A stretch of DNA of 64,000 nucleotides, taken from the NCBI GenBank assembly GCA_902615435.1, contig CACMOZ010000001.1, forward strand, positions 62,001 through 126,000, given 5' to 3'. Numbering within the stretch: position 1 is the stretch's first letter; each line of letters starts with the position of its first letter. This document shows, piece by piece, positions 1 through 6,738 of this stretch. Source of the stretch: an uncultured Pelagibacteraceae bacterium. GTDB taxonomy: Bacteria; Pseudomonadota; Alphaproteobacteria; Pelagibacterales; Pelagibacteraceae. The notes below the pieces were generated by a model. The model was not told where the DNA came from. It saw only the letters and a list, made by a program, of their open reading frames with translations, and ran no database searches. A program made the translations under genes and the position numbers.

Positions 1-402
1 ATCTAAGTGTGCACTTTTTAAATATCCTTTTTTCATTACAGAAAAAGTAGAGTGTTGGCTAAATTTAGATCGATGATATTTTTTTTTTACATTTTCCTTT
101 ATGGGTTTCTCAAATTTTTCAATAATATGGGGTTTTAAATCTTTAAAAAGCTTATTAAAGCTTCTAAAAATTTTATTTTTTTCTAACTTTTTGTACCTTT
201 CTGAATTAGGTAATAAAGTTTTTTTTGTCCCAGACGAACTCTGAAAATAAATTTTTTTTTCAGTAATTTCTTTGAAACTAGGTAAAATTTCATTTAACTG
301 CTTTAAATTCTTTTGTGGTATTAAATTTTTTACAACGAAATACGGGAAGGGTTTTAAATGTAAATCGCTTTTTTTAATTTGATTTAATGAATATTTTAGC
401 AT
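1..402 (-). CDS. 2OG-Fe(II) oxygenase-like protein, N-terminal part (runs off the window)
   Basis: This is an open frame of 134 codons read leftward from an ATG at 402 to the window edge without a stop. The N-terminus reads MLKYSLNQIKKSDLH, followed by PYFVVKNLIPQ, a pattern seen at the start of 2-oxoglutarate/Fe(II) dioxygenase-fold proteins. The last residues visible are GYLKSAHLD, which fits the iron-binding HxD motif of that fold. The second histidine and the 2OG-binding arginine would lie outside the window, so the family call rests on one motif plus general style. Such proteins often hydroxylate sugars or peptides, but the substrate cannot be inferred. No recognisable ribosome binding site precedes the ATG. 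It could also be an unrelated protein with a chance HxD. Confidence 0.55.
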   Translation of the reverse strand, partial: MLKYSLNQIKKSDLHLKPFPYFVVKNLIPQKNLKQLNEILPSFKEITEKKIYFQSSSGTKKTLLPNSERYKKLEKNKIFRSFNKLFKDLKPHIIEKFEKPIKENVKKKYHRSKFSQHSTFSVMKKGYLKSAHLD

Positions 403-508
403 AATTCAAATTAACACTTTTAATGTATTAATCAATCACATACAAACTTCTTCTAGAATTCTAAATTTGAATTTGGCTTAAAAGCCTTGTATATATTTAT
501 TTAAACAA

Positions 509-585
509 GGGCCTGTAGCTCAGTTGGTTAGAGCAGTACACTCATAATGTATTGGTCCCAGGTTCGAGTCCTGGCGGGCCCACCA
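509..585 (+). tRNA. tRNA with CAU anticodon (tRNA-Ile2 more likely than elongator tRNA-Met)
   Basis: The cloverleaf is complete. A 7-bp acceptor stem pairs GGGCCTG with CGGGCCC. There is a D-arm, an anticodon stem GTACA/TGTAT around the loop CTCATAA, a T-stem CCAGG/CCTGG, and an encoded CCA at 583-585. The anticodon is CAT. Positions 4 and 5 of the acceptor are C-G pairs and the variable loop reads TTGGTC, both as in E. coli tRNA-Ile2, whose C34 is lysidinylated by TilS to read AUA; E. coli elongator tRNA-Met has U4 and A5. I therefore favour tRNA-Ile2, but automatic callers would label it Met. The 3' half of this gene is repeated at 2020-2073, which marks it as an integration target. Confidence 0.93.
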
Positions 586-586
586 A
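533..586 (+). repeat. attL-like core: 3' part of the CAU tRNA gene, copy 1
   Basis: These 54 bp are identical to 2020-2073. The repeat begins at tRNA nucleotide 25, includes the anticodon and T arms and the encoded CCA, and ends one base past the gene. A direct repeat limited to the 3' part of a tRNA gene is the standard scar of tyrosine-recombinase integration. This copy belongs to the intact tRNA. Confidence 0.9.
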
Positions 587-633
587 TAAAATCAACACTT
601 TTAGAAGATTTAGAAATTTTTAAAAACGTCCAG

Positions 634-652
634 GTACACAATTTGTACACAG
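634..652 (+). repeat. Left arm-type repeat pair of the tRNA mini-island
   Basis: Two copies of GTACACA stand at 634-640 and 645-651, exactly 11 bp apart, the second extended to CACAG. They begin 47 bp inside the core repeat. By position and helical phasing they resemble arm-type integrase binding sites; this function is an inference. They lie past the 3' end of the island operon, where a promoter operator would not be expected. Confidence 0.5.
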
Positions 653-664
653 TGAAATATGTTA

Positions 665-1108
665 TTAAAATTTTTGTTTAGCTTTTTCGCAATTATAAAA
701 ATATTGCATCAAATACTTTGAGTCATCATTTGTATTTCCCGCTGTATACGTCAGTCGACCATTATATCTATTTAAATTAATCGAAATATAGTTTGTATTT
801 TTTGATATAACAAACGTATAGTTATCATCATCGACTTTACTTACAAATTTTTCACTTTTTACTAAATCTAAATTAGCCATTGGCATATCTGTTTTAAATC
901 CATACTTATTATTTTTACCATTAGTAATGTTGAAATATATTATTTTAGGGTTGGTATCATCTTTTATAGTTTCCCCAAATTGCCCAGCGTCCCAATTTCT
1001 GTAATAGGTTTCAACATATTCACAAGTTAATTTTGTTTCTTTTGAGAAAGAAATTTCAAACCATAAAAAACTTAAAAGTGAGAAAGCTGCTATTTTTTTT
1101 AGAGTCAT
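665..1108 (-). CDS. Island gene: small secreted protein of unknown function
   Basis: I do not recognise the family. The 147-residue product starts MTLKKIAAFSLLSFLWFE and has a typical Sec signal peptide (basic start, hydrophobic core, likely cleavage around residues 20-23), so it should be periplasmic or secreted. The mature part is polar and rich in Asn, Tyr and Lys. Two cysteines (Cys29 and one close to the C-terminus) could form a disulfide. It is the last gene of the four-gene leftward group and begins one base after the stop codon of its upstream neighbour. The start has no strong ribosome binding site, suggesting coupled translation. It may be the effector-like cargo of the island, but that is a guess. 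Confidence 0.7.
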   Translation of the reverse strand: MTLKKIAAFSLLSFLWFEISFSKETKLTCEYVETYYRNWDAGQFGETIKDDTNPKIIYFNITNGKNNKYGFKTDMPMANLDLVKSEKFVSKVDDDNYTFVISKNTNYISINLNRYNGRLTYTAGNTNDDSKYLMQYFYNCEKAKQKF

Positions 1109-1387
1109 TTATCTGTAATAAATATGAATTGTAGAAACAACGGAAAATATTAAAAATGCAATTGGCGTTAGTAGGAAAAATATTTTTTTCTCTTCTGGGT
1201 GTTCTTTTCTTGTTTTTAATTCAGCACCAATAGTCCATATCCAAATAAAAGTAGAAAGCGGGAGTAAAAAAATAAATAAAAAATCAGCTTTTGAAAATTC
1301 AAACCAAACAGATACCCAGTATAAAGCTGGAATAATTGTCGAGGCACCACCTATTTGCTCTGCGTATTTATCAATAAAGTTTTTCAT
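1109..1387 (-). CDS. Island gene: small integral membrane protein
   Basis: The product has 92 residues if read from the ATG at 1387. An upstream ATG at 1429 would run through the end of the preceding gene, whose stop is at 1392, so the shorter form is preferred. After the N-terminal segment MKNFIDKYAEQIGGAS there are about three hydrophobic stretches (around residues 17-30, 33-54 and 66-88), with a charged loop KTRKEHPEEKK between the last two. This predicts an inner-membrane protein. No family is recognised. It is sandwiched between a membrane-anchored protein and a secreted protein in one presumed transcript. Confidence 0.65.
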   Translation of the reverse strand: MKNFIDKYAEQIGGASTIIPALYWVSVWFEFSKADFLFIFLLPLSTFIWIWTIGAELKTRKEHPEEKKIFFLLTPIAFLIFSVVSTIHIYYR

Positions 1388-1391
1388 TTTT

Positions 1392-1667
1392 TTATTTATA
1401 AAATTCTTCTGGATTATTTTCAAATTCATTCAAAGCTAACTGAATTGACTCTTTTTCGGAATACCCTTTTTTTTGATATTTTTTGATTACAAATTTAAAT
1501 CTTGCTTTTGCTACAGCATTTTTTGTTATCGGATGATTTGAGTCTACATATTTTGAGGCTTCCCCCATATCTTTCAAACTATCTGATGTTATTTGAATTG
1601 ATGGAATTACAATTTTAAAAACAAACCAAATTGCAACTAATATTATTATGATTATTAAAATTTCCAT
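1392..1667 (-). CDS. Island gene: membrane-anchored small helical protein
   Basis: The 91-residue product begins MEILIIIIILVAIWFVFK, a single N-terminal membrane helix, followed by a soluble cytoplasmic or periplasmic tail. The tail ends in a helical segment (KKYQKKGYSEKESIQLALNE) resembling short membrane-proximal domains of the SHOCT kind, but I cannot assign the family. It lies 4 bp from the next gene upstream and 4 bp from the gene downstream, consistent with one operon. Base composition does not differ obviously from the chromosome. Confidence 0.65.
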   Translation of the reverse strand: MEILIIIIILVAIWFVFKIVIPSIQITSDSLKDMGEASKYVDSNHPITKNAVAKARFKFVIKKYQKKGYSEKESIQLALNEFENNPEEFYK

Positions 1668-1671
1668 AAAT

Positions 1672-1935
1672 CTAATTTTGTTTTTCTGTAGTTACAAAAC
1701 CGTTTTCTTTCATAAATTGTTCTGCGTCTTCTTTTGTCTCAAAATTCCAAGAATGCATTGGTTGAGGAGGGCTTATATTTCTATATTGTACAACACACCA
1801 ATGCTTTTCACCCTCTTTGGTTTTATCTGGATGAGTTAAAGTTTTTGAAACTGTTAATTGATATACAAATTTTCTATGATCTCGATATATTCGCGGTATC
1901 GGTGGAGGGTAAATAATGTCATCTTCATTATCCAT
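1672..1935 (-). CDS. Island gene: hypothetical 87-residue soluble protein, first gene of the island operon
   Basis: The product begins MDNEDDIIYPPPIPRIYRD and is soluble, without a signal peptide. It contains an aromatic-rich core (KHWCVVQYRNISPPQ) and an acidic helix (TKEDAEQFMKENG). The family is not recognised. Its ATG follows directly on the paired CACAG repeats of the right island arm. A perfect TTGACA -35 hexamer sits on the minus strand at 1961-1966, but no good -10 follows, so promoter assignment is weak. If transcription starts here, the arm repeats would lie inside the promoter and integrase binding could interfere with expression. Confidence 0.6.
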   Translation of the reverse strand: MDNEDDIIYPPPIPRIYRDHRKFVYQLTVSKTLTHPDKTKEGEKHWCVVQYRNISPPQPMHSWNFETKEDAEQFMKENGFVTTEKQN

Positions 1936-1937
1936 AT

Positions 1938-1955
1938 GTCACAGTTGTGTCACAG
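1938..1955 (+). repeat. Right arm-type repeat pair of the tRNA mini-island
   Basis: Two copies of GTCACAG stand at 1938-1944 and 1949-1955 with an 11-bp period, 64 bp inside the right core. They share the CACAG core and the period with the left pair at 634-652. They could be arm-type recombinase sites or an operator for the adjacent operon. The matching pair at the other island end favours the first reading. Confidence 0.45.
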
Positions 1956-2019
1956 CTATGTGTCAATTTAAAGGAGTTCTATGAAATTTTTTTCTTATTT
2001 TATTGATTATTTTGCTAAG

Positions 2020-2073
2020 GCAGTACACTCATAATGTATTGGTCCCAGGTTCGAGTCCTGGCGGGCCCACCAA
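2020..2073 (+). repeat. attR-like core: displaced 3' part of the CAU tRNA gene, copy 2
   Basis: This is the exact 54-bp copy of 533-586. The sequence before it (ending CTAAG) is unrelated to the tRNA 5' half, so this copy cannot fold into a tRNA and is not a gene. It abuts the mlaC stop codon at 2075-2077. Confidence 0.9.
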
Positions 2074-2074
2074 A

Positions 2075-2671
2075 TTAATCATTAACAAATTCGTCTAACT
2101 TACTAATTAGTATTCTTATATCGTTATTATTAGAGTTTAAAATTGAAGCAAACTCTTCTTTCTGAGTTCTTGCTAAACTTAAACCTTCTACAATTAAATC
2201 TCTTATTAAGGGTTTTTCAGGATTTTTGGTATAAATTCTCCAATCTATTTTAATTTCTGGCCCCCCATCAATTGGAGAGATTTTAGAACTTACAATAGTA
2301 TAAGAAGTGCTCTTTTTTTCAGCACTTATAATTTCAAATTTACTTGATGAGTAATCCGTCAACCTAGAAGTAAGACTTTTTAAAAAATATCTTTTAAATG
2401 AATTTTGGTAATTAGAAATGTCATTTTCACTTGATGATTTTCTTAATTCACCAAGTGTATAAAGTCCTAGCGCATTTATATCCACATTTTCCAAAGCAAT
2501 CTTTTCAATAAAATTTGCTTTTTCGTCTTTAGTCAAGTTTTTGTCAGATAATTTACTGATTGCGTCATTGACTAATTCATTAACAAAATTTTTTGGATCT
2601 GAACTATATGCTAGTAAAGAAGTTTGTAATATTATAATTATTGAAATTATATAAATACTTATTCTGTGCAT
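2075..2671 (-). CDS. mlaC: MlaC-family periplasmic phospholipid-binding protein
   Basis: MlaC ferries phospholipids through the periplasm between the outer-membrane MlaA complex and the inner-membrane MlaFEDB transporter, keeping outer-leaflet lipid asymmetry. The 198-residue product has a signal peptide (first 22 residues, ending LAYSS) and the MlaC/Ttg2D pattern: an N-terminal helical part with NVDINALGLYTLG, and a C-terminal sheet with IDWRIY and LIRDLIVEGLSLA followed by a terminal helix. It is about the usual length. It lies 8 bp downstream of mlaA in the same direction, so they form an operon; the MlaFEDB genes are not in the window. Its 3' end touches the displaced tRNA fragment. Confidence 0.88.
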   Translation of the reverse strand: MHRISIYIISIIIILQTSLLAYSSDPKNFVNELVNDAISKLSDKNLTKDEKANFIEKIALENVDINALGLYTLGELRKSSSENDISNYQNSFKRYFLKSLTSRLTDYSSSKFEIISAEKKSTSYTIVSSKISPIDGGPEIKIDWRIYTKNPEKPLIRDLIVEGLSLARTQKEEFASILNSNNNDIRILISKLDEFVND

Positions 2672-2679
2672 TTATAACT

Positions 2680-3423
2680 TTAATTGTCTAAATTTCCCCA
2701 GTCGTCTTCTTCTTTAGTGGAATTATTGATTTTATTTTCTCTATCTTGCAAGTAAATACTTTTCATAGAGGAATACAAGTCTATAGAATTTTTTTTGAGA
2801 CTTTCAAAATTCTGGTCATTATCTGCTCTAAAATCTACTGCATCGGTCGCTTTAAATGAATAATAATCTAATGAGTTTCCAGACAAGCCAAACATTTCAT
2901 GTTCACGAATAGTAACATGAGCGAATGGATCTACAAAAGTATCTGCAATTAGTCCAATCGAGTCCCTCGCGGTAGTTGGTCCTAAGATTGGAAGAACATA
3001 GTAACAGCCGGGGCCAAACCCATAAGAACCTAAAGTTTGTCCAACATCTTCTTTATGAGGTTTTAACCCAATTCTTTCTGCGGGATTTAAAAAACCTAAA
3101 ATACCTACAGTAGTATTTATAGCAAAACTTCCTATCGAGTGGCCTAATTGTTTTAAGTTACCTTGTAACAAATTATTCGGAATTGATAATAAAGTCCCTA
3201 AGTTAGAAGTGAAATTACTTGTTCCAGTTTTTATTGGGTTAGGTAACTTATTATATCCCTTAGCAACTGGTTCAAAAATATAATTATCTAACGTCAAATT
3301 AAATTTGAAAATTGCTCTACTAGTTTTTTCAAAACACTCCTCTGTAGCTTGCGCATTTTGGCCTAAAAAAAAGACAATACCTAAGACAGATATAAAAATT
3401 TTTATGTTTTTATCTAATTTCAT
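2680..3423 (-). CDS. mlaA: MlaA/VacJ outer-membrane lipid-asymmetry protein
   Basis: MlaA forms a ring in the outer membrane that lets misplaced outer-leaflet phospholipids slide into the periplasm. Family landmarks are FKFNLTLDNYIFEPVAKGY near residue 40, then the block NLLQGN...LGHSIGSFAINTTVGILGFLNPAERIG, and GQTLGSYGFGPGCYYVLPILGP around residues 130-150. The 247-residue length is normal. It has a signal peptide ending around NAQATEE. I see no L-x-G/A-C lipobox: the only early cysteine follows TEE, unlike the lipoprotein form of enterobacteria. It is transcribed leftward with mlaC and diverges from ampD across 93 bp. Confidence 0.9.
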   Translation of the reverse strand: MKLDKNIKIFISVLGIVFFLGQNAQATEECFEKTSRAIFKFNLTLDNYIFEPVAKGYNKLPNPIKTGTSNFTSNLGTLLSIPNNLLQGNLKQLGHSIGSFAINTTVGILGFLNPAERIGLKPHKEDVGQTLGSYGFGPGCYYVLPILGPTTARDSIGLIADTFVDPFAHVTIREHEMFGLSGNSLDYYSFKATDAVDFRADNDQNFESLKKNSIDLYSSMKSIYLQDRENKINNSTKEEDDWGNLDN

Positions 3424-3516
3424 AATCGCTATATATCTAATTTTAATCTATAATCTATACGAAATTTAGCTTAAAATTGATAAAATTATGTAAAGAAATG
3501 GGCTTTATTTTAATCT

Positions 3517-4224
3517 ATGAAAATAGCACCGAATTTTTCTCCAAATCACTCAAAAAAAGCGAGGTTAAAAAATGATATAAAATTTATAATAATCCATTAC
3601 ACTGGAATGCAATCAGAAATTGAATCTATAAGAAGACTAAAAAATCCAAAATTTAAGGTAAGTTGTCACTATTTAATAAATAGAAAAGGTCAAATTTTTC
3701 AATTAGTAAGAGATAAAAATATAGCATGGCATGCAGGAAAATCTAAATGGCAAAGATTTAAAAATTTAAATAAAAATTCTTTAGGTATTGAACTAGTTAA
3801 TAAAGGCCATCAATTTGGATATCAAAGCTTTAGCAATGTTCAAATAAAAAATTTAATTAAACTTTGTAAAAAATTAAAAAAAAAGTACTCGATAAAAAAA
3901 GAAAATTTTTTAGGTCATTCTGATATTGCCCCTTTAAGAAAAATAGATCCTGGAGAAAAATTTCCTTGGAAAAAGCTTAGCTACCATAATCTTGGTATGT
4001 GGTACAAAAAAGATTTTAAAAAGATTAATTTTCATTCAAAGAATACAAAAACCCTTTTTTTTAAAAATATACATAAATTAGGTTATAGATACTTTGACAT
4101 TTATAAAAGAAGTATAAGTGACAAAAAAATCATTAAATCATTTCAGCAGCGTTATTCACCAAAAAACGTTTCGGGTAAAATAGATAAAAAAACCTTTATA
4201 ATTAGCCATTTTTTAACGAATTAA
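3517..4224 (+). CDS. ampD: AmpD-type N-acetylmuramoyl-L-alanine amidase
   Basis: This zinc amidase cleaves the bond between (anhydro)MurNAc and the stem peptide in peptidoglycan recycling. The Amidase_2 landmarks are all present: FIIIHYTGM with the first zinc His near residue 28, SCHYLINRKGQIFQLV, IAWHAGKSKW with a second His, SLGIELVNKGH, and the C-terminal GHSDIAPLRKIDPG carrying the last zinc ligands. After the catalytic domain there are about 70 residues (from about 165) that resemble a degenerate peptidoglycan-binding helix bundle. There is no signal peptide, so it should act in the cytoplasm. It starts divergently from mlaA and is followed by the RNase P RNA gene. Confidence 0.88.
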   Translation: MKIAPNFSPNHSKKARLKNDIKFIIIHYTGMQSEIESIRRLKNPKFKVSCHYLINRKGQIFQLVRDKNIAWHAGKSKWQRFKNLNKNSLGIELVNKGHQFGYQSFSNVQIKNLIKLCKKLKKKYSIKKENFLGHSDIAPLRKIDPGEKFPWKKLSYHNLGMWYKKDFKKINFHSKNTKTLFFKNIHKLGYRYFDIYKRSISDKKIIKSFQQRYSPKNVSGKIDKKTFIISHFLTN

Positions 4225-4235
4225 TTTAAAACATC

Positions 4236-4264
4236 TTGATTAATAACGATTTATTGAATAAAAG
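4236..4264 (+). promoter_or_regulatory. Candidate promoter of rnpB
   Basis: TTGATT (4236-4241) and TAAAAG (4259-4264) are separated by 17 bp and end just before the predicted 5' end of RNase P RNA. Spacing is ideal and the hexamers moderate; the call rests on position. Confidence 0.45.
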
Positions 4265-4266
4265 GT

Positions 4267-4630
4267 TTTTGCCAGATAATTGGACTGTCACTATTAGTTA
4301 TCTAATAGAGGAAAGTCCGGGCTCCATAAAGACACAGTGCCAGTTAATTACTGGCGAAGGTGACTTCAGGGATAGTGCCACAGAAATTAAACCGCCTTAT
4401 CAAGGCAAGGGTGAAACGGCGAGGTAAGAGCTCACCGGTTTTTTGGTAACAAAAAGCGCACGGCAAACCCCACTGGGAGCAAGGTTAAATAGAGAAGACG
4501 AGGTGTTTAGGCACAAAAAACAGTCTTTAGTTGGTCTTCTGGGTTAACCGCTTGAGCTTAAATGTGAATTTAAGCCTAGATAAATGACATCTTCAATGAC
4601 AGAACCCGGCTTACAGATTATCTGGCAAAA
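4267..4630 (+). ncRNA. rnpB: RNase P RNA (class A)
   Basis: This is the catalytic RNA of RNase P, which matures tRNA 5' ends. The ends pair over 14 bp as helix P1 (TTTTGCCAGATAAT at 4267-4280 with its complement at 4617-4630). Conserved regions of bacterial class A RNA are present: GAGGAAAGTCCGGGCTCC near 4310, GGGTGAAACGGCGAGGTAAGAG near 4410, GCAAACCCCACTGGGAGCAAG near 4465, AGATAAATGAC near 4580, and ACAGAACCCGGCTTA near 4600. It fills the only sizeable gene-free gap in this part of the window (4225-4771). A 63-codon frame inside it is not a gene. Confidence 0.97.
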
Positions 4631-4696
4631 TACCATAATTTTGTTCATCTTTTGTACTTCTCGTCAAATTTAATACTATTGACTAATTATTAAAAA

Positions 4697-4720
4697 CCCA
4701 TACTATCCCAAATAATCCCA
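4697..4720 (+). promoter_or_regulatory. MraZ-binding repeats upstream of the dcw operon
   Basis: Three copies of CCCA (TGGG on the other strand) stand at 4697-4700, 4707-4710 and 4717-4720 with an exact 10-bp period, about 50 bp before mraZ. MraZ is known to bind three TGGG-type repeats at 10-bp spacing in the mra promoter of E. coli, so autoregulation of this operon by its own first gene is likely. Confidence 0.75.
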
Positions 4721-4771
4721 TAATGGAGGGTATATTGAAAGATAATGTTTTATATAGGTATTTAATAAAAA

Positions 4772-5233
4772 ATGTTTTTATCAAGTTACGAAAACAGAAT
4801 AGACAAGAAAGGTCGTGTTTCAGTGCCAGCAACATTTAGATCTCATTTAAATTCTATGGGTTATAATGGTTTTATTGGTTATCCCTCTTTTAACCATAGC
4901 GCGCTTGAGGCTTGCTCCCAAGATAGAATAGAAAAATTATCTAATACGATAGACTCCCTAAATCCTTTCGAAGAAAAAAGAGATTTTTTTGCTACATCAA
5001 TATTATCTGAGAGTGAAAATTTGCAATTTGATACCGAAGGAAGGGTTTCTTTATCTGCAAAATTGTTAGATCACGCAAAAATTAAAAATAATGTTTTATT
5101 TGTAGGTCTTGGTAAAACTTTTCAAATTTGGGAGCCAAAAATTTTTGAGAAATTTAGAATTGTTGCTCGAAAAAAAGCTTTTCAAAATAGATCCAATTTA
5201 AAATGGGAAACAAAACAGAAGGGAGAAGTATGA
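4772..5233 (+). CDS. mraZ: MraZ transcriptional regulator / division cluster protein
   Basis: MraZ is an AbrB-fold DNA-binding protein that represses its own dcw operon. The 153-residue product shows both tandem SpoVT/AbrB-like halves: FLSSYENRIDKKGRVSVPATFR at the start and NLQFDTEGRVSLSAKLLDHA near residue 90. The second half carries the usual LFVGLGKTFQIWEP. It opens the dcw operon and has matching TGGG repeats upstream. Its stop overlaps the ftsZ start as ATGA, so the two are translationally coupled. Confidence 0.93.
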   Translation: MFLSSYENRIDKKGRVSVPATFRSHLNSMGYNGFIGYPSFNHSALEACSQDRIEKLSNTIDSLNPFEEKRDFFATSILSESENLQFDTEGRVSLSAKLLDHAKIKNNVLFVGLGKTFQIWEPKIFEKFRIVARKKAFQNRSNLKWETKQKGEV

Positions 5234-6720
5234 GTATAAATATTGGAGGAGGAGAACTGAGAGAATTAAAACCAAGAATATTAGTTTTAGGGGTTGGAGG
5301 CGCTGGAGGAAATGCCATTAATGCTATGATAGACTCTGGAATGGAAGGAGTTGAATTTGTAGCAGTAAATACTGATGCACAAGATTTGAAAATGAGTAAG
5401 GCGCACGCAAAAATTCAAATAGGAATGAATTTAACAAAGGGACTAGGGGCAGGTGCTAAGCATGATATTGGCCAAGCGGCAGCTGACGAGTCATTAAATG
5501 AAATTACAAGCTATATGCAAGGTGCAAACATGGTGTTTATAACTTCAGGAATGGGCGGAGGCACAGGCACTGGAGCTTCGCATGTAATTGCGAAAGCCGC
5601 AAGAGAGTTAAATATTTTGACAGTGGGTGTCACTACACTACCTTTTTCTTATGAGGGCCCAAAAAGGATGAGGCGGGCAGTTGAAGGACTAGAGGCATTT
5701 AAAAAACATTTAGATACAGTCATTGTTGTACCCAATCAAAATCTTTTTAAAATTGCTAGCGAAACAACTACATTTGAAGAGTCATTTAATTTATCTAACA
5801 ATGTTTTAAAGCATGGTGTTCAAAGTGTCACTGACTTAATGGTAAGACCAGGCATGATAAATTTAGATTTCGCAGATGTTGAAACTGTAATGAGTTCTAT
5901 GGGTAAAGCTATGATGGGAACCGGTGAGGCAGAAGGAGACAATAGAGCAATGGCAGCAACTGAAATTGCATTAAACAATCCTCTCATTGATGAGTATTCT
6001 TTAAAAGGAGCTAAAGGTTTATTAATAAATATAACAGGTGGAAACGATTTAACTCTTTTTGAAGTAGATCAATCAGTAAATAAAATTAGAGCTGAAGTGG
6101 ATCCAGAAGCTGAATTAATTTTTGGTGCTATTAAGGATGAGAGCATGACTGGAAAAATAAGAGTATCAATAGTTGCAACAGCACTTGATGGTTATAAGTC
6201 TGAGAATAAAACAGTCCTTAACATGGTTTCACGAATACAAAATAGAAACACAGGTTATTCTGAAAATTTATTTTCTCATAATCCAAGAGTAGAAAAAAAT
6301 ACATTGAGTTCAATTGATGGTGCTACAGCCTTAAAACTTGATGAAAGTTACGAAGTAGATGAGGAGCAAAACAACACTGCGAGTAATATAAATAATGTCG
6401 TGAATAGCAATCACTCAATTGAAGAACCAAATCAAAGAGAGAGAATTTTAGATAATGTTGCTACTGGTGTTTCGATTGAAAGTGCTTCTTATATGGAGAA
6501 TAATAATTTTGATGAAAGTGAAACTTCAGCAGATATACCCGAACTAAATGAGGAAGAGTATACTCCAAAATTATTTTCAGAAGATCAAAGCTATGAGTCA
6601 GATGAAAATCTAGCACCAGAAGATTTAGATAAAAATGATAATGATCAATTATTTGATCAAGAAATAAATGATGAGGAAGATTTTGAAATTCCCGCATTTT
6701 TAAGAAAACAAAAGTTTTAA
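5230..6720 (+). CDS. ftsZ: Cell division GTPase FtsZ
   Basis: FtsZ polymerises into the cytokinetic ring and recruits the divisome. The tubulin signature GMGGGTGTG is at about residues 107-115. The N-terminal LVLGVGGAGGNAINAM, the T4-T7 loops and the C-terminal tail peptide EIPAFLRKQ (which binds FtsA and other partners) are all intact. I start it at the ATG at 5230 (MSINIGGG), with GGGAGA just upstream, rather than at the upstream frame extension. It has 496 residues with a long acidic linker (about 320-485). The location is unusual: it sits between mraZ and rsmH, whereas most dcw clusters have ftsZ after ftsA. Here ftsA is followed by lpxC instead. Confidence 0.97.
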   Translation: MSINIGGGELRELKPRILVLGVGGAGGNAINAMIDSGMEGVEFVAVNTDAQDLKMSKAHAKIQIGMNLTKGLGAGAKHDIGQAAADESLNEITSYMQGANMVFITSGMGGGTGTGASHVIAKAARELNILTVGVTTLPFSYEGPKRMRRAVEGLEAFKKHLDTVIVVPNQNLFKIASETTTFEESFNLSNNVLKHGVQSVTDLMVRPGMINLDFADVETVMSSMGKAMMGTGEAEGDNRAMAATEIALNNPLIDEYSLKGAKGLLINITGGNDLTLFEVDQSVNKIRAEVDPEAELIFGAIKDESMTGKIRVSIVATALDGYKSENKTVLNMVSRIQNRNTGYSENLFSHNPRVEKNTLSSIDGATALKLDESYEVDEEQNNTASNINNVVNSNHSIEEPNQRERILDNVATGVSIESASYMENNNFDESETSADIPELNEEEYTPKLFSEDQSYESDENLAPEDLDKNDNDQLFDQEINDEEDFEIPAFLRKQKF

Positions 6721-6738
6721 TGATTAAAATTTGGTCGC

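Larger units (their letters stand above)
587..2073. mobile_element. Integrase-less mini-island of about 1.5 kb in a tRNA gene
   Basis: The segment lies between two identical 54-bp copies of the tRNA 3' part, so the element plus one core measures 1,487 bp. It contains four small genes, all on the minus strand and closely packed (1935 down to 665), none similar to an integrase, excisionase or transposase that I can recognise. Just inside each boundary there is a pair of CACA(G/A) repeats with an 11-bp period (634-651 and 1938-1955). Beyond the right copy, mlaC ends two bases away, so before insertion the tRNA lay directly beside mlaC. I infer a non-autonomous integrative element or the shrunken remnant of a larger island; the intact tRNA and identical cores favour a recent or still functional element. 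Confidence 0.8.

Noticed and set aside
1648-1916. Two plus-strand frames of 60-63 codons in the tRNA island
   Set aside because: They oppose the better-supported minus-strand genes, have no ribosome sites, and their translations show no domain pattern.
587-2019. A hidden integrase or excisionase in the mini-island
   Set aside because: None of the four products has the size or the R-H-R-Y catalytic pattern of a tyrosine recombinase, nor a serine recombinase or helix-turn-helix excisionase look. The segment is too short to hold one in addition.
2020-2073. A second CAU tRNA gene
   Set aside because: Only the part from nucleotide 25 onward is present; the acceptor 5' strand and the D arm are missing, so it cannot fold. 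It is a displaced fragment.
4236-4427. 63-codon open frame on the plus strand
   Set aside because: It lies inside RNase P RNA, whose conserved core and P1 pairing are clear.
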